From NCBI GenBank assembly GCA_017460915.1, contig JAFUAA010000010.1, positions 26,153-90,152 on the forward strand: a DNA stretch of 64,000 bases, given 5' to 3'. Made by a program: the position numbers and the translations under genes. Every line of letters begins with the position of its first letter. Positions within the stretch are counted from its first letter, which is position 1. The DNA is from Bacteroidales bacterium. GTDB taxonomy: Bacteria; Bacteroidota; Bacteroidia; Bacteroidales; F082. Shown in pieces: positions 25,304 to 33,904 of the stretch. The notes beneath the pieces are model-generated. The model saw only the letters and a program-made list of their open reading frames with translations, ran no database searches and was not told the DNA's origin.

Positions 25304-25600
25304 ATGGCCACATCAAAAGAATATCTTCAGTTCATTCTCGAACAACTCTCCGAAGCCGACGAAATCAGCCACAGACCTATGATGGGCGAATATGTCATCT
25401 ACTGTCGCGGCAAGGTGTTGGGCGGCGTTTACGACAACCGGTTTCTGGTGAAGCCCGTCAAATCGGCTCTCGCGATGATGCCCGAAGCCGAATTGGTGCC
25501 GCCCTACGACGGTGCCAAACCGATGGTTTTGGTGGACAACGTCGACAACCGCGATTTCCTGAAAAGCCTGATAGAGGCGATGTACGGCGAGCTTAGGTAG
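25304..25600 (+). CDS. TfoX N-terminal domain protein
   Basis: 98 residues covering only the TfoX N-terminal domain: YLQFILEQLSEADEISHRPM, MGEYVIYCRGKVLGGVYDNR, FLVKPVKSA, PYDGAKPMVLVDNVDNRDFL. In Haemophilus TfoX/Sxy activates competence genes, but stand-alone N-domains in Bacteroidetes have unknown function and there is no C-terminal domain here. It follows the flavoprotein by 42 bp. Its last 8 bases overlap the convergent membrane protein gene. Confidence 0.8.
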   Translation: MATSKEYLQFILEQLSEADEISHRPMMGEYVIYCRGKVLGGVYDNRFLVKPVKSALAMMPEAELVPPYDGAKPMVLVDNVDNRDFLKSLIEAMYGELR

Positions 25601-25991
25601 TTTTAACTCGCAATAATTGCCATGACTTCCAAGCAAGGCAGACGCCAATGACAATCATCAACGGCATGATGATGTATTGCGCGGCATTTTCGCTTGGTAG
25701 TTCCATAAAGGCGTGCGCGATATTGAACAGCCCGATGATGCTGGCAATCACGGTATTGACCCAAAGCAGCCATCGTTTTGGTTGTGTGGGTAGCAGACAG
25801 AAGATGCCGCAGGCGGGCAACAACAGGCTTAGAGTGGCCATCATTAGCAACATAGGTTGAGGAACCGTTCCGGAATTGTCGATGGCGATACTTTGGTTCC
25901 AAAACAGAGGAAGCAAATCCATGATGGTGTGGCAGGCGAATCCGCCCATCGTCATCAGCCACAGGACGATAATTTGTGATCTTTTTTGCAT
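25593..25991 (-). CDS. Hypothetical four-helix membrane protein, 132 aa
   Basis: Four hydrophobic segments (about 7-27, 44-67, 73-92, 105-124): for example IIVLWLMTMGGFACHTIMDL, MLLMMATLSLLLPACGIF and YIIMPLMIVIGVCLAWKSW. The loops are short and the C-terminus basic. I recognise no family. It has its own -7 element and overlaps the TfoX-like gene end convergently. Confidence 0.65.
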   Translation of the reverse strand: MQKRSQIIVLWLMTMGGFACHTIMDLLPLFWNQSIAIDNSGTVPQPMLLMMATLSLLLPACGIFCLLPTQPKRWLLWVNTVIASIIGLFNIAHAFMELPSENAAQYIIMPLMIVIGVCLAWKSWQLLRVKTT

Positions 25992-26043
25992 TGTAGTAAG
26001 TATTTAAGATTGTTATTAAGAATGATTCTAAATTATTTAACGG

Positions 26044-26051
26044 CAAAAGTA
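26044..26051 (-). promoter_or_regulatory. -7 promoter element TACTTTTG
   Basis: TACTTTTG on the minus strand 52 bp upstream of the four-helix membrane protein. Confidence 0.55.
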
Positions 26052-26120
26052 CAGCCCTTTCGAATCATCGAGAATCACCATTTGTTGGGATTTTCGAGTA
26101 TGGTGCTCAATAAAAAGTTG

Positions 26121-26128
26121 TAGTTTTG
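26121..26128 (+). promoter_or_regulatory. -7 promoter element TAGTTTTG
   Basis: TAGTTTTG 34 bp upstream of the DUF1905 gene; probably drives the three overlapping genes that follow. Confidence 0.55.
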
Positions 26129-26162
26129 CATCTGAAAACACCCCATATCAACTTTTCAGACT

Positions 26163-26426
26163 ATGGACACTCTTGAATTTGATGCCGCCATCCTGCAAAA
26201 CGAGGATATGGATGCCACCTACGTGGAGGTGCCTTTCGACATTAGGGCCTTGTTCGGCAAAGGCCGGCTGGCGGTCCACGCCACCTTCGACGGCGTGCCC
26301 TACGACGGACAGATCGTCCGCATGGGAACGCCCTGCCACATCATCGGCATCCGCAAGGACATCCGCAAACGGATTGGAAAATCCTTTGGCGATGTGGTGC
26401 ATGTAACTTTTATTGAACGAAAATGA
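26163..26426 (+). CDS. DUF1905 domain protein
   Basis: 87 residues: [39 protein letters not shown] and [20 protein letters not shown] are typical of the small beta-barrel DUF1905 family. No enzymatic residues are known for it. Its stop overlaps the next ATG by four bases, the first of two such couplings in a three-gene unit. Confidence 0.82.
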   Translation: MDTLEFDAAILQNEDMDATYVEVPFDIRALFGKGRLAVHATFDGVPYDGQIVRMGTPCHIIGIRKDIRKRIGKSFGDVVHVTFIERK

Positions 26427-26764
26427 ACAAAATGAAAGAAATGATAGCCTACTGCGGTCTCAACTGCGAGAAATGCGATGCCTACATCGCCACAAAGCAT
26501 AACGACCAAGCGTTGCGCGAGAAAACCGCAAAACGTTGGTCCGAATGGAACCACATCACCATTTTGCCCGAGCAGATTAATTGCGAGGGCTGTCGTATGG
26601 ATGGCAAAAAGACCGTTTTCTGCGAAAGCCTCTGCCAAATCCGCCAGTGCGCGATGAAAAAAGACTTTGAAACCTGCGGCGATTGCGGAGAACTTAAGCG
26701 ATGCAAAATCGTCGAGATGGTTATTGGGAACAGCATGGAAGCATTGAAGAATTTGAATTCATGA
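26423..26764 (+). CDS. DUF3795 domain protein (cysteine-rich)
   Basis: 113 residues beginning at the ATG that overlaps the previous stop (an alternative is 26432). The pattern [17 protein letters not shown], then [26 protein letters not shown] gives at least ten cysteines arranged like a metal or iron-sulfur binding protein, as in DUF3795. The function of this family is not known. Its stop overlaps the next ATG (ATGA). Confidence 0.8.
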   Translation: MNKMKEMIAYCGLNCEKCDAYIATKHNDQALREKTAKRWSEWNHITILPEQINCEGCRMDGKKTVFCESLCQIRQCAMKKDFETCGDCGELKRCKIVEMVIGNSMEALKNLNS

Positions 26765-27594
26765 AAAGAATCCCCCTTTTATCATCCATAGTCTTGCTGA
26801 TGGCAGGGTGTGGACAAAACCAACTAACACTCGGTAAAGTTGAATCTAAATACGTCACTATTGACGACAGCATTCGTGTGCATTACAAAACTTATGGTCA
26901 AGATGATAATACAATATGTTTTGTTCATGGTTTTGGTTGCGACATGAACACTTGGGAAAAACAGTTCGAGGCTTTCCGCGATGAAGATATGCGGATGGTG
27001 TTCATCGATTTGCCTGGCTACGGTCGGAGTGATAAGCCTCGTGTGGATTACATACTCGATTTCTTTGCACATGCCATCGATGAAGTGTTGAAAGCCAACC
27101 ATATCAAGAATACAGTCTTTGTTGGTCATAGCCTTGGCATCCCCGTATGCCGTCAGACCATAATGACTACACCGCATCAAGGGGCGTTGGTTGACATCGA
27201 TGGTGTGTATTGTTTTTATGATGGCACGGTGATGCCTGAGACACCTCAGTATGTGGCATCGAGTACCATGCAACACCTTGTGGAAAGGAAGTGGTGGGAC
27301 AATCGCCAAATTTCGCAGCCTGTGATGGTCGTCTGCACCCAGAACAGCGGCCTCGACCCCGACAACGAACAGAAGATGCAAGCACTTTATCCGCATCTCG
27401 ATTATATGGAGTTGACCACTTGCGGCCATTTCATCCACATGGAGCAGCCCGAGATGTTGAATGAAAAACTGAAAGCATTTGGTGAAAATCATTATAATGC
27501 AAATAACACAACTTCTTATGTCACACGGATTTCTCAGATTACACAGATGTTGCTCGCCGATGGCGAGCGGCTGCCGCGGGCAAAAAATCCGTGA
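26761..27594 (+). CDS. Alpha/beta-hydrolase lipoprotein
   Basis: 277 residues. Lipoprotein signal [20 protein letters not shown]. The hydrolase core shows FVHGFGCDMNTWEKQ oxyanion region, IDLPGYGRSDKPR, the nucleophile elbow FVGHSLGIPVCR and the catalytic His in TTCGHFIHMEQPEML. The cap region between is short. The expected acidic residue may be D in SGLDPDNEQ. The final 25 residues, after the conserved domain ends around AFGENHYN, are translated from a dispersed repeat (27516-27606) and are probably not functional. It is coupled to the DUF3795 gene by ATGA overlap. Confidence 0.82.
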   Translation: MKRIPLLSSIVLLMAGCGQNQLTLGKVESKYVTIDDSIRVHYKTYGQDDNTICFVHGFGCDMNTWEKQFEAFRDEDMRMVFIDLPGYGRSDKPRVDYILDFFAHAIDEVLKANHIKNTVFVGHSLGIPVCRQTIMTTPHQGALVDIDGVYCFYDGTVMPETPQYVASSTMQHLVERKWWDNRQISQPVMVVCTQNSGLDPDNEQKMQALYPHLDYMELTTCGHFIHMEQPEMLNEKLKAFGENHYNANNTTSYVTRISQITQMLLADGERLPRAKNP

Positions 27595-27606
27595 AATCAG
27601 TGCAAT
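27516..27606. repeat. Dispersed repeat with GCTCGCC hairpin
   Basis: Starts cacacggatttctcagatta and ends ccgtgaaatcagtgcaattg; inside is a perfect hairpin GCTCGCC-GAT-GGCGAGC at 27552-27568. The outer parts are related to each other in inverted orientation. It overlaps the end of the hydrolase gene and supplies its last codons. Confidence 0.55.
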
Positions 27607-27675
27607 TGTGTGACACCAGACTTTGAGGCAGAAAACCCAGTTGTATTTTGAATTAGAGCCTGTATTTAACATACT

Positions 27676-28728
27676 ATGAATCCTGTAGCCCTCCGACTCC
27701 TCAACCAGCAACTCGTTGCCCCGCAATTCAGCGACCCTGCCGAGGTGGTGCGCCACATGGGTGCGATGCAGGCGCAGGAATACCGCATGATGCGTTGGGC
27801 GGTGGCGATGCGCACGCAAAAGCCGTCGGCAAAGGCCTTCAAGGAGGCTTACGACAACGGACGGATTGTCCGAATGCACTTAATGAGAGGAACATGGCAG
27901 TTGGTGACCGCCGAGGATTATTGGGCTTGGCTTTCGCTCTGTGCGCCCAAAGCCATCGCCGTGACCAAAGGCTGGATGAGCAGCAACAAAATCACCATCC
28001 CCGATGAGGAGCTGATGCGCATGAGGGAAATCCTCGCACAAACCGCCGCCGACAAGGGGAGCGCCACCAAACAGGATTTCGTGGAGGCATTGGCGGAGAA
28101 GGACATTGTGTTAGACGAACACCGGCTGTCTTACCACATTCGAATGGCGGAGATGTCGGGAACCATCTGTAGCGGCGACTTGCACCCCTCAAAAGCCACC
28201 TACGCCCTCACAGCCAACAAAATAAAGACTCCGCTCGAAAAGACAGAGCGCGATGAAGCCCTGATGCGCTTCACCTGCGCCTATTTCCAAAGCCGTCAGC
28301 CAGCCACCTTGGAGGATTTCGTTTGGTGGTCGGGACTGGGTGTCAGCGACTGCCGCAGGGGCATGGCCCTTTGTAGCAATTACCTCCATGTAGAGACGCA
28401 AAATTTTGCGTCTCTACCACCTAGGAAATTCTATCTCACCGATGATTGCCGCACCCGAGGTTTCCGCAAGGGCAAGTACCTGCTGATTCCGCCTTACGAC
28501 GAATACCTGATTGGCTATAAGAGCCGCAACATCGTGCTCGACCCCGAACACAAGCACCGTGCCCACAACAACAGTGGCATCTTCCAGCCCATCGTCGCCA
28601 AAGACGGCATCGTCTGCGGCAACTGGAGCCCTTTCAAGGACGAAAGCCAGGCCGACTTTTTCCTCGAGGAACACGCTGGCGATTTGCAGGAGGAATGGGC
28701 GAGGTATGGAAAGTTTCTAATAAGTTAA
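27676..28728 (+). CDS. Winged-helix DNA-binding protein (HTH_42 family)
   Basis: 350 residues beginning MNPVALRLLNQQLVAPQFSD with the AMQAQEYRMMRWAVAMR and VRMHLMRGTWQLVTAEDY motifs typical of the winged-helix HTH_42 (AlkX/YcaQ-like) family; later LEDFVWWSGL, YLLIPPYDEYLIGY and NNSGIFQPIVAKDGIVCGNW agree. Some relatives are DNA glycosylases that unhook crosslinks (the key QxQ is here as QAQE), so a repair role is possible. A 28-bp perfect palindrome at 28390-28417 is carried in frame and encodes VETQNFASL between strands of the protein. Confidence 0.82.
   Translation: MNPVALRLLNQQLVAPQFSDPAEVVRHMGAMQAQEYRMMRWAVAMRTQKPSAKAFKEAYDNGRIVRMHLMRGTWQLVTAEDYWAWLSLCAPKAIAVTKGWMSSNKITIPDEELMRMREILAQTAADKGSATKQDFVEALAEKDIVLDEHRLSYHIRMAEMSGTICSGDLHPSKATYALTANKIKTPLEKTERDEALMRFTCAYFQSRQPATLEDFVWWSGLGVSDCRRGMALCSNYLHVETQNFASLPPRKFYLTDDCRTRGFRKGKYLLIPPYDEYLIGYKSRNIVLDPEHKHRAHNNSGIFQPIVAKDGIVCGNWSPFKDESQADFFLEEHAGDLQEEWARYGKFLIS
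28390..28417. repeat. 28-bp palindrome GTAGAGACG...CGTCTCTAC inside a gene
   Basis: Perfect palindrome with arms GTAGAGACGCAAAA, in frame within the winged-helix gene and coding for VETQNFASL. Same family as 47141-47168, 47294-47321 and 59222-59249, which share the outer nine bases on each side but differ at the centre. Confidence 0.85.
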
Positions 28729-28755
28729 ATCTGATGGCATATCGTGGAAAACATG

Positions 28756-28763
28756 TAAATTTG
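28756..28763 (+). promoter_or_regulatory. -7 promoter element TAAATTTG
   Basis: TAAATTTG 26 bp upstream of the acetyltransferase gene. Confidence 0.55.
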
Positions 28764-28789
28764 CCCCGATAAAGAAATCTGTTGAAATC

Positions 28790-29536
28790 ATGGAATACAT
28801 TAGAGTGACGAAAGACAATTTGGAGCAGGAGCACATCTGCTGCGCCATTTCCAACAATAAGGATGTGCAGGTCGCTTCCAAGAAGGCCTGGCTTGCCGGG
28901 CGCTTTGACGACGGACTGGTGTTTCTGAAGAGCGTGGGACGCGGAAAGTGTTTCATCGAATACATTCCAGCCGAGAATGCCTGGAATCCCATCTTGGCCG
29001 ATGGATATATGTATATCGACTGCCTTTGGGTGTCAGGCGCTTTGAAAGGGCATGGCTATGCCAACGCCTTGTTGGAGGCTTGCATCCACGACAGCAAGGC
29101 CCAAGGCAAGAAAGGCTTGTGCGTCCTGTCGTCGGCAAAGAAGAAGCCCTTCCTTTCCGACCCTCAATTCCTGAAGCATAAAGGTTTCACCGTGTGCGAC
29201 GAGGCCAGCAACGGCATCCAACTTTGGTATCTGCCCTTCGCGAAAGATGCTGAGGCGCCCAAGTTGAAGGAATGCGCCAAGCATCCCCATATCGACGAGA
29301 TGGGCTATGTGATTTACTACACTAACCAGTGCCCGTTTAACGGCAAGTACGTCCCGATTGTCGAGGCCGTCGCGAAGGGAAACGACATTCCTTTCAAAGC
29401 CATTCATTTGCAAAGCAAGGAGGCGGCCCAAAACGCCCCAACGCCAGTCACCACCTACGCCGTCTTCCGCAACGGCGAATACATCACCAACGAGCAGATG
29501 AACGACAAACGGTTTTTGAAAATGATTGGGAAATGA
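28790..29536 (+). CDS. GNAT acetyltransferase with YoaP-like C-terminal domain
   Basis: 248 residues. The N-terminal GNAT part contains YIDCLWVSGALKGHGYANAL (motif A with R/QxxGxG-like KGHGYA) and FLKHKGFTVCDE. After about residue 160 a second domain follows: GYVIYYTNQCPFNGKYVPIV, FKAIHLQSKEAAQNAPTPVT and TYAVFRNGEYITNEQMNDKR, which matches the YoaP-type domain with a thioredoxin-like fold and a single Cys in NQCPF. The fusion is common in anaerobes. The substrate is unknown. Confidence 0.83.
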   Translation: MEYIRVTKDNLEQEHICCAISNNKDVQVASKKAWLAGRFDDGLVFLKSVGRGKCFIEYIPAENAWNPILADGYMYIDCLWVSGALKGHGYANALLEACIHDSKAQGKKGLCVLSSAKKKPFLSDPQFLKHKGFTVCDEASNGIQLWYLPFAKDAEAPKLKECAKHPHIDEMGYVIYYTNQCPFNGKYVPIVEAVAKGNDIPFKAIHLQSKEAAQNAPTPVTTYAVFRNGEYITNEQMNDKRFLKMIGK

Positions 29537-29620
29537 ATTTATATGCGACTTGGGCGCAGGCTTGGGTTGCGGAATTTTTATTGCCTTCGTAATTCTAGAG
29601 GCGGATTTCGAAATAATTTG

Positions 29621-29628
29621 TAATTTTG
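29621..29628 (+). promoter_or_regulatory. -7 promoter element TAATTTTG
   Basis: TAATTTTG 30 bp upstream of the AlbA_2/ATPase gene; it also supports the ATG at 29659 over the frame opening at 29626, which would begin inside the promoter. Confidence 0.6.
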
Positions 29629-29658
29629 CGGAGTTGGAAACACCAAGTTAGAACGATA

Positions 29659-31041
29659 ATGATGATTGAAACCAACCGCATAGAATTCAAGCGCGAACTC
29701 ACCCGCGACCTCGACATCGAGCGCGAAGTGGTGGCGTTCCTCAATTACCATGAGGGCGGTGTGGTTTATGTCGGCATTGACGACAATGGAAAAGCCGTCG
29801 GCGTGAAGGATATTGATGGCGATATGCTGAAAATCAAGGACCGCATTCGCACGGGCATTTCGCCGTCTCCGATGGGTTTGTTTGATGTCACCACCGAGCG
29901 TATTGACGATATTCCTGTCATTAAGGTTTTTGTGGCCACAGGGAGCGAGAAGCCATATTACAAAACGAAATACGGCTTGTCCGAGCGAGGCTGCTTCTTG
30001 CGTGTCGGTACGGCTTCCGAGCCGATGACCACCAAGCAAATCGAGGACTTGTATGCGAAAAGGGTGCGTCAATCGCTCAAAAACATACCTTCTCCTTACA
30101 AGGATTTGACATTTCGTCAGTTGCGTATCTATTATGAAAGCCGCAACTTGATGCTCAATGACAGTTTCGCCAAGACACTTGATTTGCTAACGGCAGATGG
30201 AGGGTTCAATTATGTTGCCTATCTGTTGTCCGATACCAACAGCATGTCAGTCAGATTGGCAAAATACGCAGGAACAGACCGTGACGAACTGATTGAAAAC
30301 CACGAATATGGCTATTGCTCACTGTTGAAGGCAACCAATCAAGTCCTTGATCGTTTGCAGATTGAAAACACCGTGAAAAGCAGCATAGGCTATCCTTTCC
30401 GAACCGACACGCCCCTTTGGAATGAACGTGCCGTAAGGGAGTTGGTGATTAATGCCATCGTGCACAACGACTATTTCAACGAGGTCTCACCCAAATTCGA
30501 GTTGTTTTCCGACAGATTGGAAATCACCTCTGCCGGGACGTTGCCGTTTGGGATGAGTAAGGCGGATTTCTTCAATGGAGTGAGCAACCCCCGAAACAAG
30601 GAGTTGATGCGCGTTTTTCGCGATGTAGACATGGTGGAGGCGTTGGGTACTGGGATGCTACGTGTGCTCAAAGTTTACAAGGAGGAGAACTTTGTCTTCA
30701 TGGACAATTTCATTCGGGTTGTGATACCTTACAATTGGATACCTTCAGAAATTGCCAACAGCAGTTCTGAAAACAAAACGGTGTATGTCCCAGAAAATGT
30801 CTTACAAGAATTATCTGAGCGACAGCGTTTTATAATAGATGTTTTGGCCGATGTCGCAGAAAATGTCGCAGAAAATGTCGCAGAAGGAATCAAGGTAAAC
30901 ACCAAGTATTTGTCGGAGCGTTTGGGAGTGAACCGAAAAACCATCCAACGCGACTTGGTGGAACTGGTTGAGAAACAACTCGTCAGATGGGTTGGTTCTG
31001 ACAAAGGCGGCCACTGGGAAGTGATTACAAACAATAAATAA
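29659..31041 (+). CDS. AlbA_2 (Schlafen-type) and HATPase domain regulator with winged-helix C-terminus
   Basis: 460 residues. The N-terminal AlbA_2 domain shows IEFKRELTRDLDIEREVVAF, YHEGGVVYVGIDDNGKAVGV and TERIDDIPVIKVFVATG. An ATPase-like module follows (NERAVRELVINAIVHNDYFN, FELFSDRLEITSAGTLPFGM, NPRNKELMRVFRDVDMVEAL, GTGMLRVLKVY). The C-terminus has a 12-bp tandem repeat giving VAENVAENVAEG and then a winged helix (TKYLSERLGVNRKTIQRDLV). Such ATP-binding predicted regulators are frequent accessory genes in Bacteroidetes; some link to phage defence, but nothing here shows which. It is followed 2 bp later by the ClbS-like gene. Confidence 0.82.
   Translation: MMIETNRIEFKRELTRDLDIEREVVAFLNYHEGGVVYVGIDDNGKAVGVKDIDGDMLKIKDRIRTGISPSPMGLFDVTTERIDDIPVIKVFVATGSEKPYYKTKYGLSERGCFLRVGTASEPMTTKQIEDLYAKRVRQSLKNIPSPYKDLTFRQLRIYYESRNLMLNDSFAKTLDLLTADGGFNYVAYLLSDTNSMSVRLAKYAGTDRDELIENHEYGYCSLLKATNQVLDRLQIENTVKSSIGYPFRTDTPLWNERAVRELVINAIVHNDYFNEVSPKFELFSDRLEITSAGTLPFGMSKADFFNGVSNPRNKELMRVFRDVDMVEALGTGMLRVLKVYKEENFVFMDNFIRVVIPYNWIPSEIANSSSENKTVYVPENVLQELSERQRFIIDVLADVAENVAENVAEGIKVNTKYLSERLGVNRKTIQRDLVELVEKQLVRWVGSDKGGHWEVITNNK
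30851..30886. repeat. Tandem 12-bp repeat (atgtcgcagaaa x3)
   Basis: Three head-to-tail copies, the last with one change at its end. Being a multiple of three, copy-number change would not break the reading frame; it sits in a linker between ATPase and winged-helix parts. Confidence 0.8.
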
Positions 31042-31043
31042 CT

Positions 31044-31583
31044 ATGTCCAAAATCACCACAAAACAAGAACTATTAGCCGCCATCGAAGACGGCTACGCC
31101 AAACTCAATGAGCAAATCGGGAAGATGACGGCGAAGGAAATCGCCGTGCCTTTCAGTTTTGCTGCCGACCCGAAGAAATGCGGCGTGCGCTGGCGATACG
31201 ACCGCTGCCTCCGCGACCTGCTGATTCACCTCTACGAATGGCAGGTGCTGCAACGCCTTTTCGTGCAGAACATCCGCGAAGGTCATCCCAAGGATTACCT
31301 CCCCGACGAATACCGCAAATGCTATCATGAGATGGACAAGATGCTGGTGGAGAAGCACCAGAACACGCCTTTGGAAGAAGCCCAACGCCTGTTGCAACAG
31401 ACCCACAAGGAGATGCTGGACCTCACCGAGAGTTTCACCGAGGAGGAACTTTTCACCAAAGGCTTTTACAAGAACACCTATACCACCAATATGGTGGCCT
31501 ATTTCGAGAGCGTCACCTCAAGCCCTTACGCGCAGGCGGTGAAGCTGCTGAAGACGCATCAGAAGAACTGCAAGGCGAATTAG
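31044..31583 (+). CDS. ClbS/DfsB family four-helix bundle protein
   Basis: 179 residues with the family opening TKQELLAAIEDGYAKLNEQI and WRYDRCLRDLLIHLYEWQVL, then LPDEYRKCYHEMDKMLVEKH and YFESVTSSPYAQAVKLLKTH. ClbS hydrolyses colibactin in E. coli; most relatives, including this one, have unknown substrates and share the DinB-like bundle. It begins 2 bp after the AlbA_2 gene, so probably is in its operon. Confidence 0.85.
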   Translation: MSKITTKQELLAAIEDGYAKLNEQIGKMTAKEIAVPFSFAADPKKCGVRWRYDRCLRDLLIHLYEWQVLQRLFVQNIREGHPKDYLPDEYRKCYHEMDKMLVEKHQNTPLEEAQRLLQQTHKEMLDLTESFTEEELFTKGFYKNTYTTNMVAYFESVTSSPYAQAVKLLKTHQKNCKAN

Positions 31584-31666
31584 TATTTCGGCAGGCACCT
31601 GGTATGCTTGGAAGACGGTTTTGAAGCAAATCAACGGCAAATAGACTTATATCGGTGGAAAACAAT

Positions 31667-31674
31667 TATATTTG
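31667..31674 (+). promoter_or_regulatory. -7 promoter element TATATTTG
   Basis: TATATTTG 54 bp upstream of the copper-chaperone gene. Confidence 0.6.
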
Positions 31675-31728
31675 CAATCGGAAATATTGTGTTTTGAATA
31701 AACCAAATTCAAGTAAAACTTTTTGAAA

Positions 31729-31935
31729 ATGAAACAGATAATAACCGTGAAAGGCCTCAAGTGCAGCCATTGCGAGGCCAAAGTGGAACAAGCATTGTCC
31801 AAAATTAACGGCGTGGAAAGCGCCAAGGCCGACCGTGAAAAATGCCAAGTCGAGGTGAACTTCGCCCCCGAAACCGTCAGTGTTGACGAACTGATGGCGA
31901 CCATCGAGGACTGTGGCTACGAGGCTTCGCTATGA
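31729..31935 (+). CDS. copZ: Heavy-metal-associated (CopZ-like) metallochaperone
   Basis: 68 residues forming one HMA domain, MKQIITVKGLKCSHCEAKVE, with the metal-binding CSHC, followed by INGVESAKADREKCQVEVNF and the closing IEDCGYEASL. Carries Cu(I) and hands it to the cognate P-type ATPase. The stop overlaps the ATPase ATG by four bases (ATGA), so both are translated together. An ATG six bases earlier is possible. Confidence 0.88.
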   Translation: MKQIITVKGLKCSHCEAKVEQALSKINGVESAKADREKCQVEVNFAPETVSVDELMATIEDCGYEASL

Positions 31936-33794
31936 CCGAGCGACAGACCTTCCCCGTAGTGGGGATGATGTGCGCCGCCTGTTCGGCCAACGTCGAGAAA
32001 CGCCTTCGCGAGATGGAGGGCGTGACTGATGTGTCCGTTTCGCTGCCAGGACGCACGGCCATGGTGGATTACGACCCGGAGAAAGTCACCCCCGACGATA
32101 TGCACCGCGAGGTGGCCGCCGCCGGGTATGAGTTGATTATCGACACCGAAACCAATGTGGAGGACCTCCAGCGGCGGGCTTTCGTCAGCTTGCGCTGGCG
32201 CACCATCGTGTCATGGCTCTTCGCTGCTGCCGTGATGGTGCTTTCCATGCATTGGATCCACCTCGGAAGCCATCTGACCAACCACATCGTCTGTTTGGTG
32301 CTGGCGGCAACGAGTATGGTGCTTTGCGGTCGCCAGTTCTACGTTGTCGCGTGGCGGCAACTGATGCACCGCTCGGCCAATATGGACACGCTCGTGGCAC
32401 TGTCCACGGGCATCGCCTTTCTTTTCAGCGTCTACCTGACCTTCACGGGGGCTGAACACACTTGGTTCGACTCTACCACGATGATTATCAGCTTCGTACT
32501 GACAGGCCGTTTGCTCGAAGAACGGGCCAAAAACGGCACGGCCTCGTCCATTCGCGCCCTGATGGGGCTGCAACCCAAGACGGCGCATTTGGTCAATATG
32601 GACGACGACAGCATCTCAGACGTACCCATCGCCACACTCCAGCCCCGCGATATGCTCGAAGTGCATTTGGGCGAGGCCATCCCCGTCGATGGCGTGATGC
32701 GCAGTGGCGAGGCCGCCGTTGACGAGAGTATGATTACCGGCGAGCCGGTAGCCATCCCCAAGCAAAAAGGCGACAAGCTGTTGGCCGGAACCATCGTCCG
32801 CCAAGGAAGCTTGCGTATGAGGGCGCAACAGGTGGGGTCGGAAACGGTTTTGTCGGGCATCATCCGCATGGTGCAGCAGGCGCAAAGCAGCAAGGCGCCC
32901 GTGCAACGCACCGTCGACAAGGTGGCGCTCGTTTTTGTGCCCACCGTGTTGGGCATTGCCCTCATTACCTTTGCCGCGTGGATGCTGGTCAATGGCGACT
33001 TCCAGCACGCGCTCATCTCTGCCGTGTCGGTGCTCGTCATCGCTTGTCCGTGCGCTATGGGCTTGGCCACGCCGACGGCCTTGATGGTAGGTATTGGTCG
33101 CGCCGCCGAACGCGGAATCTTAATCAAGGACGCCACCGCGCTCGAACAACTGCACCGCGTCGATGCCTTGGTGACCGATAAGACGGGCACCCTCACTATC
33201 CCCAACACCGACATCACGGCCACCGACAACCTTGCCTACGAAGAACGCGAGACCCTCAAGCCCCATGCCGAAGAAGCCATTGCCCGTTTGCGACAGATGA
33301 ATGTGGAGGTTTGGATGACCAGCGGCGACCGCGACGATGCAGCCGTCTATTGGGCTGAACGCGCCGGCATCGGGCATTACCGCAGCAAAGTGATGCCGCA
33401 GGACAAGGAAGACCTTGTGAGCGCACTGCAGCAGAAAAACCATACCGTGGCGATGGTGGGCGACGGCATCAACGACACACAGGCTTTGGCCGCCGCCGAT
33501 GTCAGCATTGCCATCGGGCGCGGCACCGATGTGGCGATGGAATTGGCCCAAGTCACCTTGATGGGCGACGACCTCCGTGCCATCCCCGATGCTATCAAAC
33601 TCTCAAGGCAGACTGTCCGCACCTTGCGCGAGAACCTATTTTGGGCGTTTATTTACAACGTCATTTGCATTCCGCTGGCGGCAGGCGTGGTTCCTTCGAT
33701 ACACATCACCCCAATGTGGGCCGCCGCGTTGATGGCCTTCAGCAGCGTCAGCGTGGTGCTGAACAGTTTGCGGTTAAAACTGAAGAAAATCTAA
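31932..33794 (+). CDS. Copper-type P1B ATPase lacking the nucleotide-binding N domain
   Basis: 620 residues against about 730-800 for one-HMA CopA proteins. N-terminal HMA (MMCAACSANVEKRLREMEGV), eight membrane segments, actuator TGEPV (SMITGEPVAIPK), the CPC metal site (VLVIACPCAMGLATPTALM), phosphorylation DKTGTLT, then immediately ERETLKPHAEEAIARLRQM and GDGINDTQALAAADVSIAIG, and membrane helices with IYNVICIPLAAGVV. The roughly 110-residue N domain, with the SEHPL and GxG nucleotide-binding motifs, is missing: only about 15 residues connect DKTGTLT to ETLKP. TGD appears as SGD. All ion-path residues remain. Whether it can be phosphorylated with ATP in the usual way is doubtful. Coupled to copZ. 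Confidence 0.9.
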   Translation: MTERQTFPVVGMMCAACSANVEKRLREMEGVTDVSVSLPGRTAMVDYDPEKVTPDDMHREVAAAGYELIIDTETNVEDLQRRAFVSLRWRTIVSWLFAAAVMVLSMHWIHLGSHLTNHIVCLVLAATSMVLCGRQFYVVAWRQLMHRSANMDTLVALSTGIAFLFSVYLTFTGAEHTWFDSTTMIISFVLTGRLLEERAKNGTASSIRALMGLQPKTAHLVNMDDDSISDVPIATLQPRDMLEVHLGEAIPVDGVMRSGEAAVDESMITGEPVAIPKQKGDKLLAGTIVRQGSLRMRAQQVGSETVLSGIIRMVQQAQSSKAPVQRTVDKVALVFVPTVLGIALITFAAWMLVNGDFQHALISAVSVLVIACPCAMGLATPTALMVGIGRAAERGILIKDATALEQLHRVDALVTDKTGTLTIPNTDITATDNLAYEERETLKPHAEEAIARLRQMNVEVWMTSGDRDDAAVYWAERAGIGHYRSKVMPQDKEDLVSALQQKNHTVAMVGDGINDTQALAAADVSIAIGRGTDVAMELAQVTLMGDDLRAIPDAIKLSRQTVRTLRENLFWAFIYNVICIPLAAGVVPSIHITPMWAAALMAFSSVSVVLNSLRLKLKKI

Positions 33795-33904
33795 AACACC
33801 TTGTAAGCTGATTACGGGAAACGATGGAAATGTTTATAATAATCACCGCTGCCACAAAGTAACACCCTCTATCCAGCCATAACGGTCGAAAGTATAAAAA
33901 GCCG

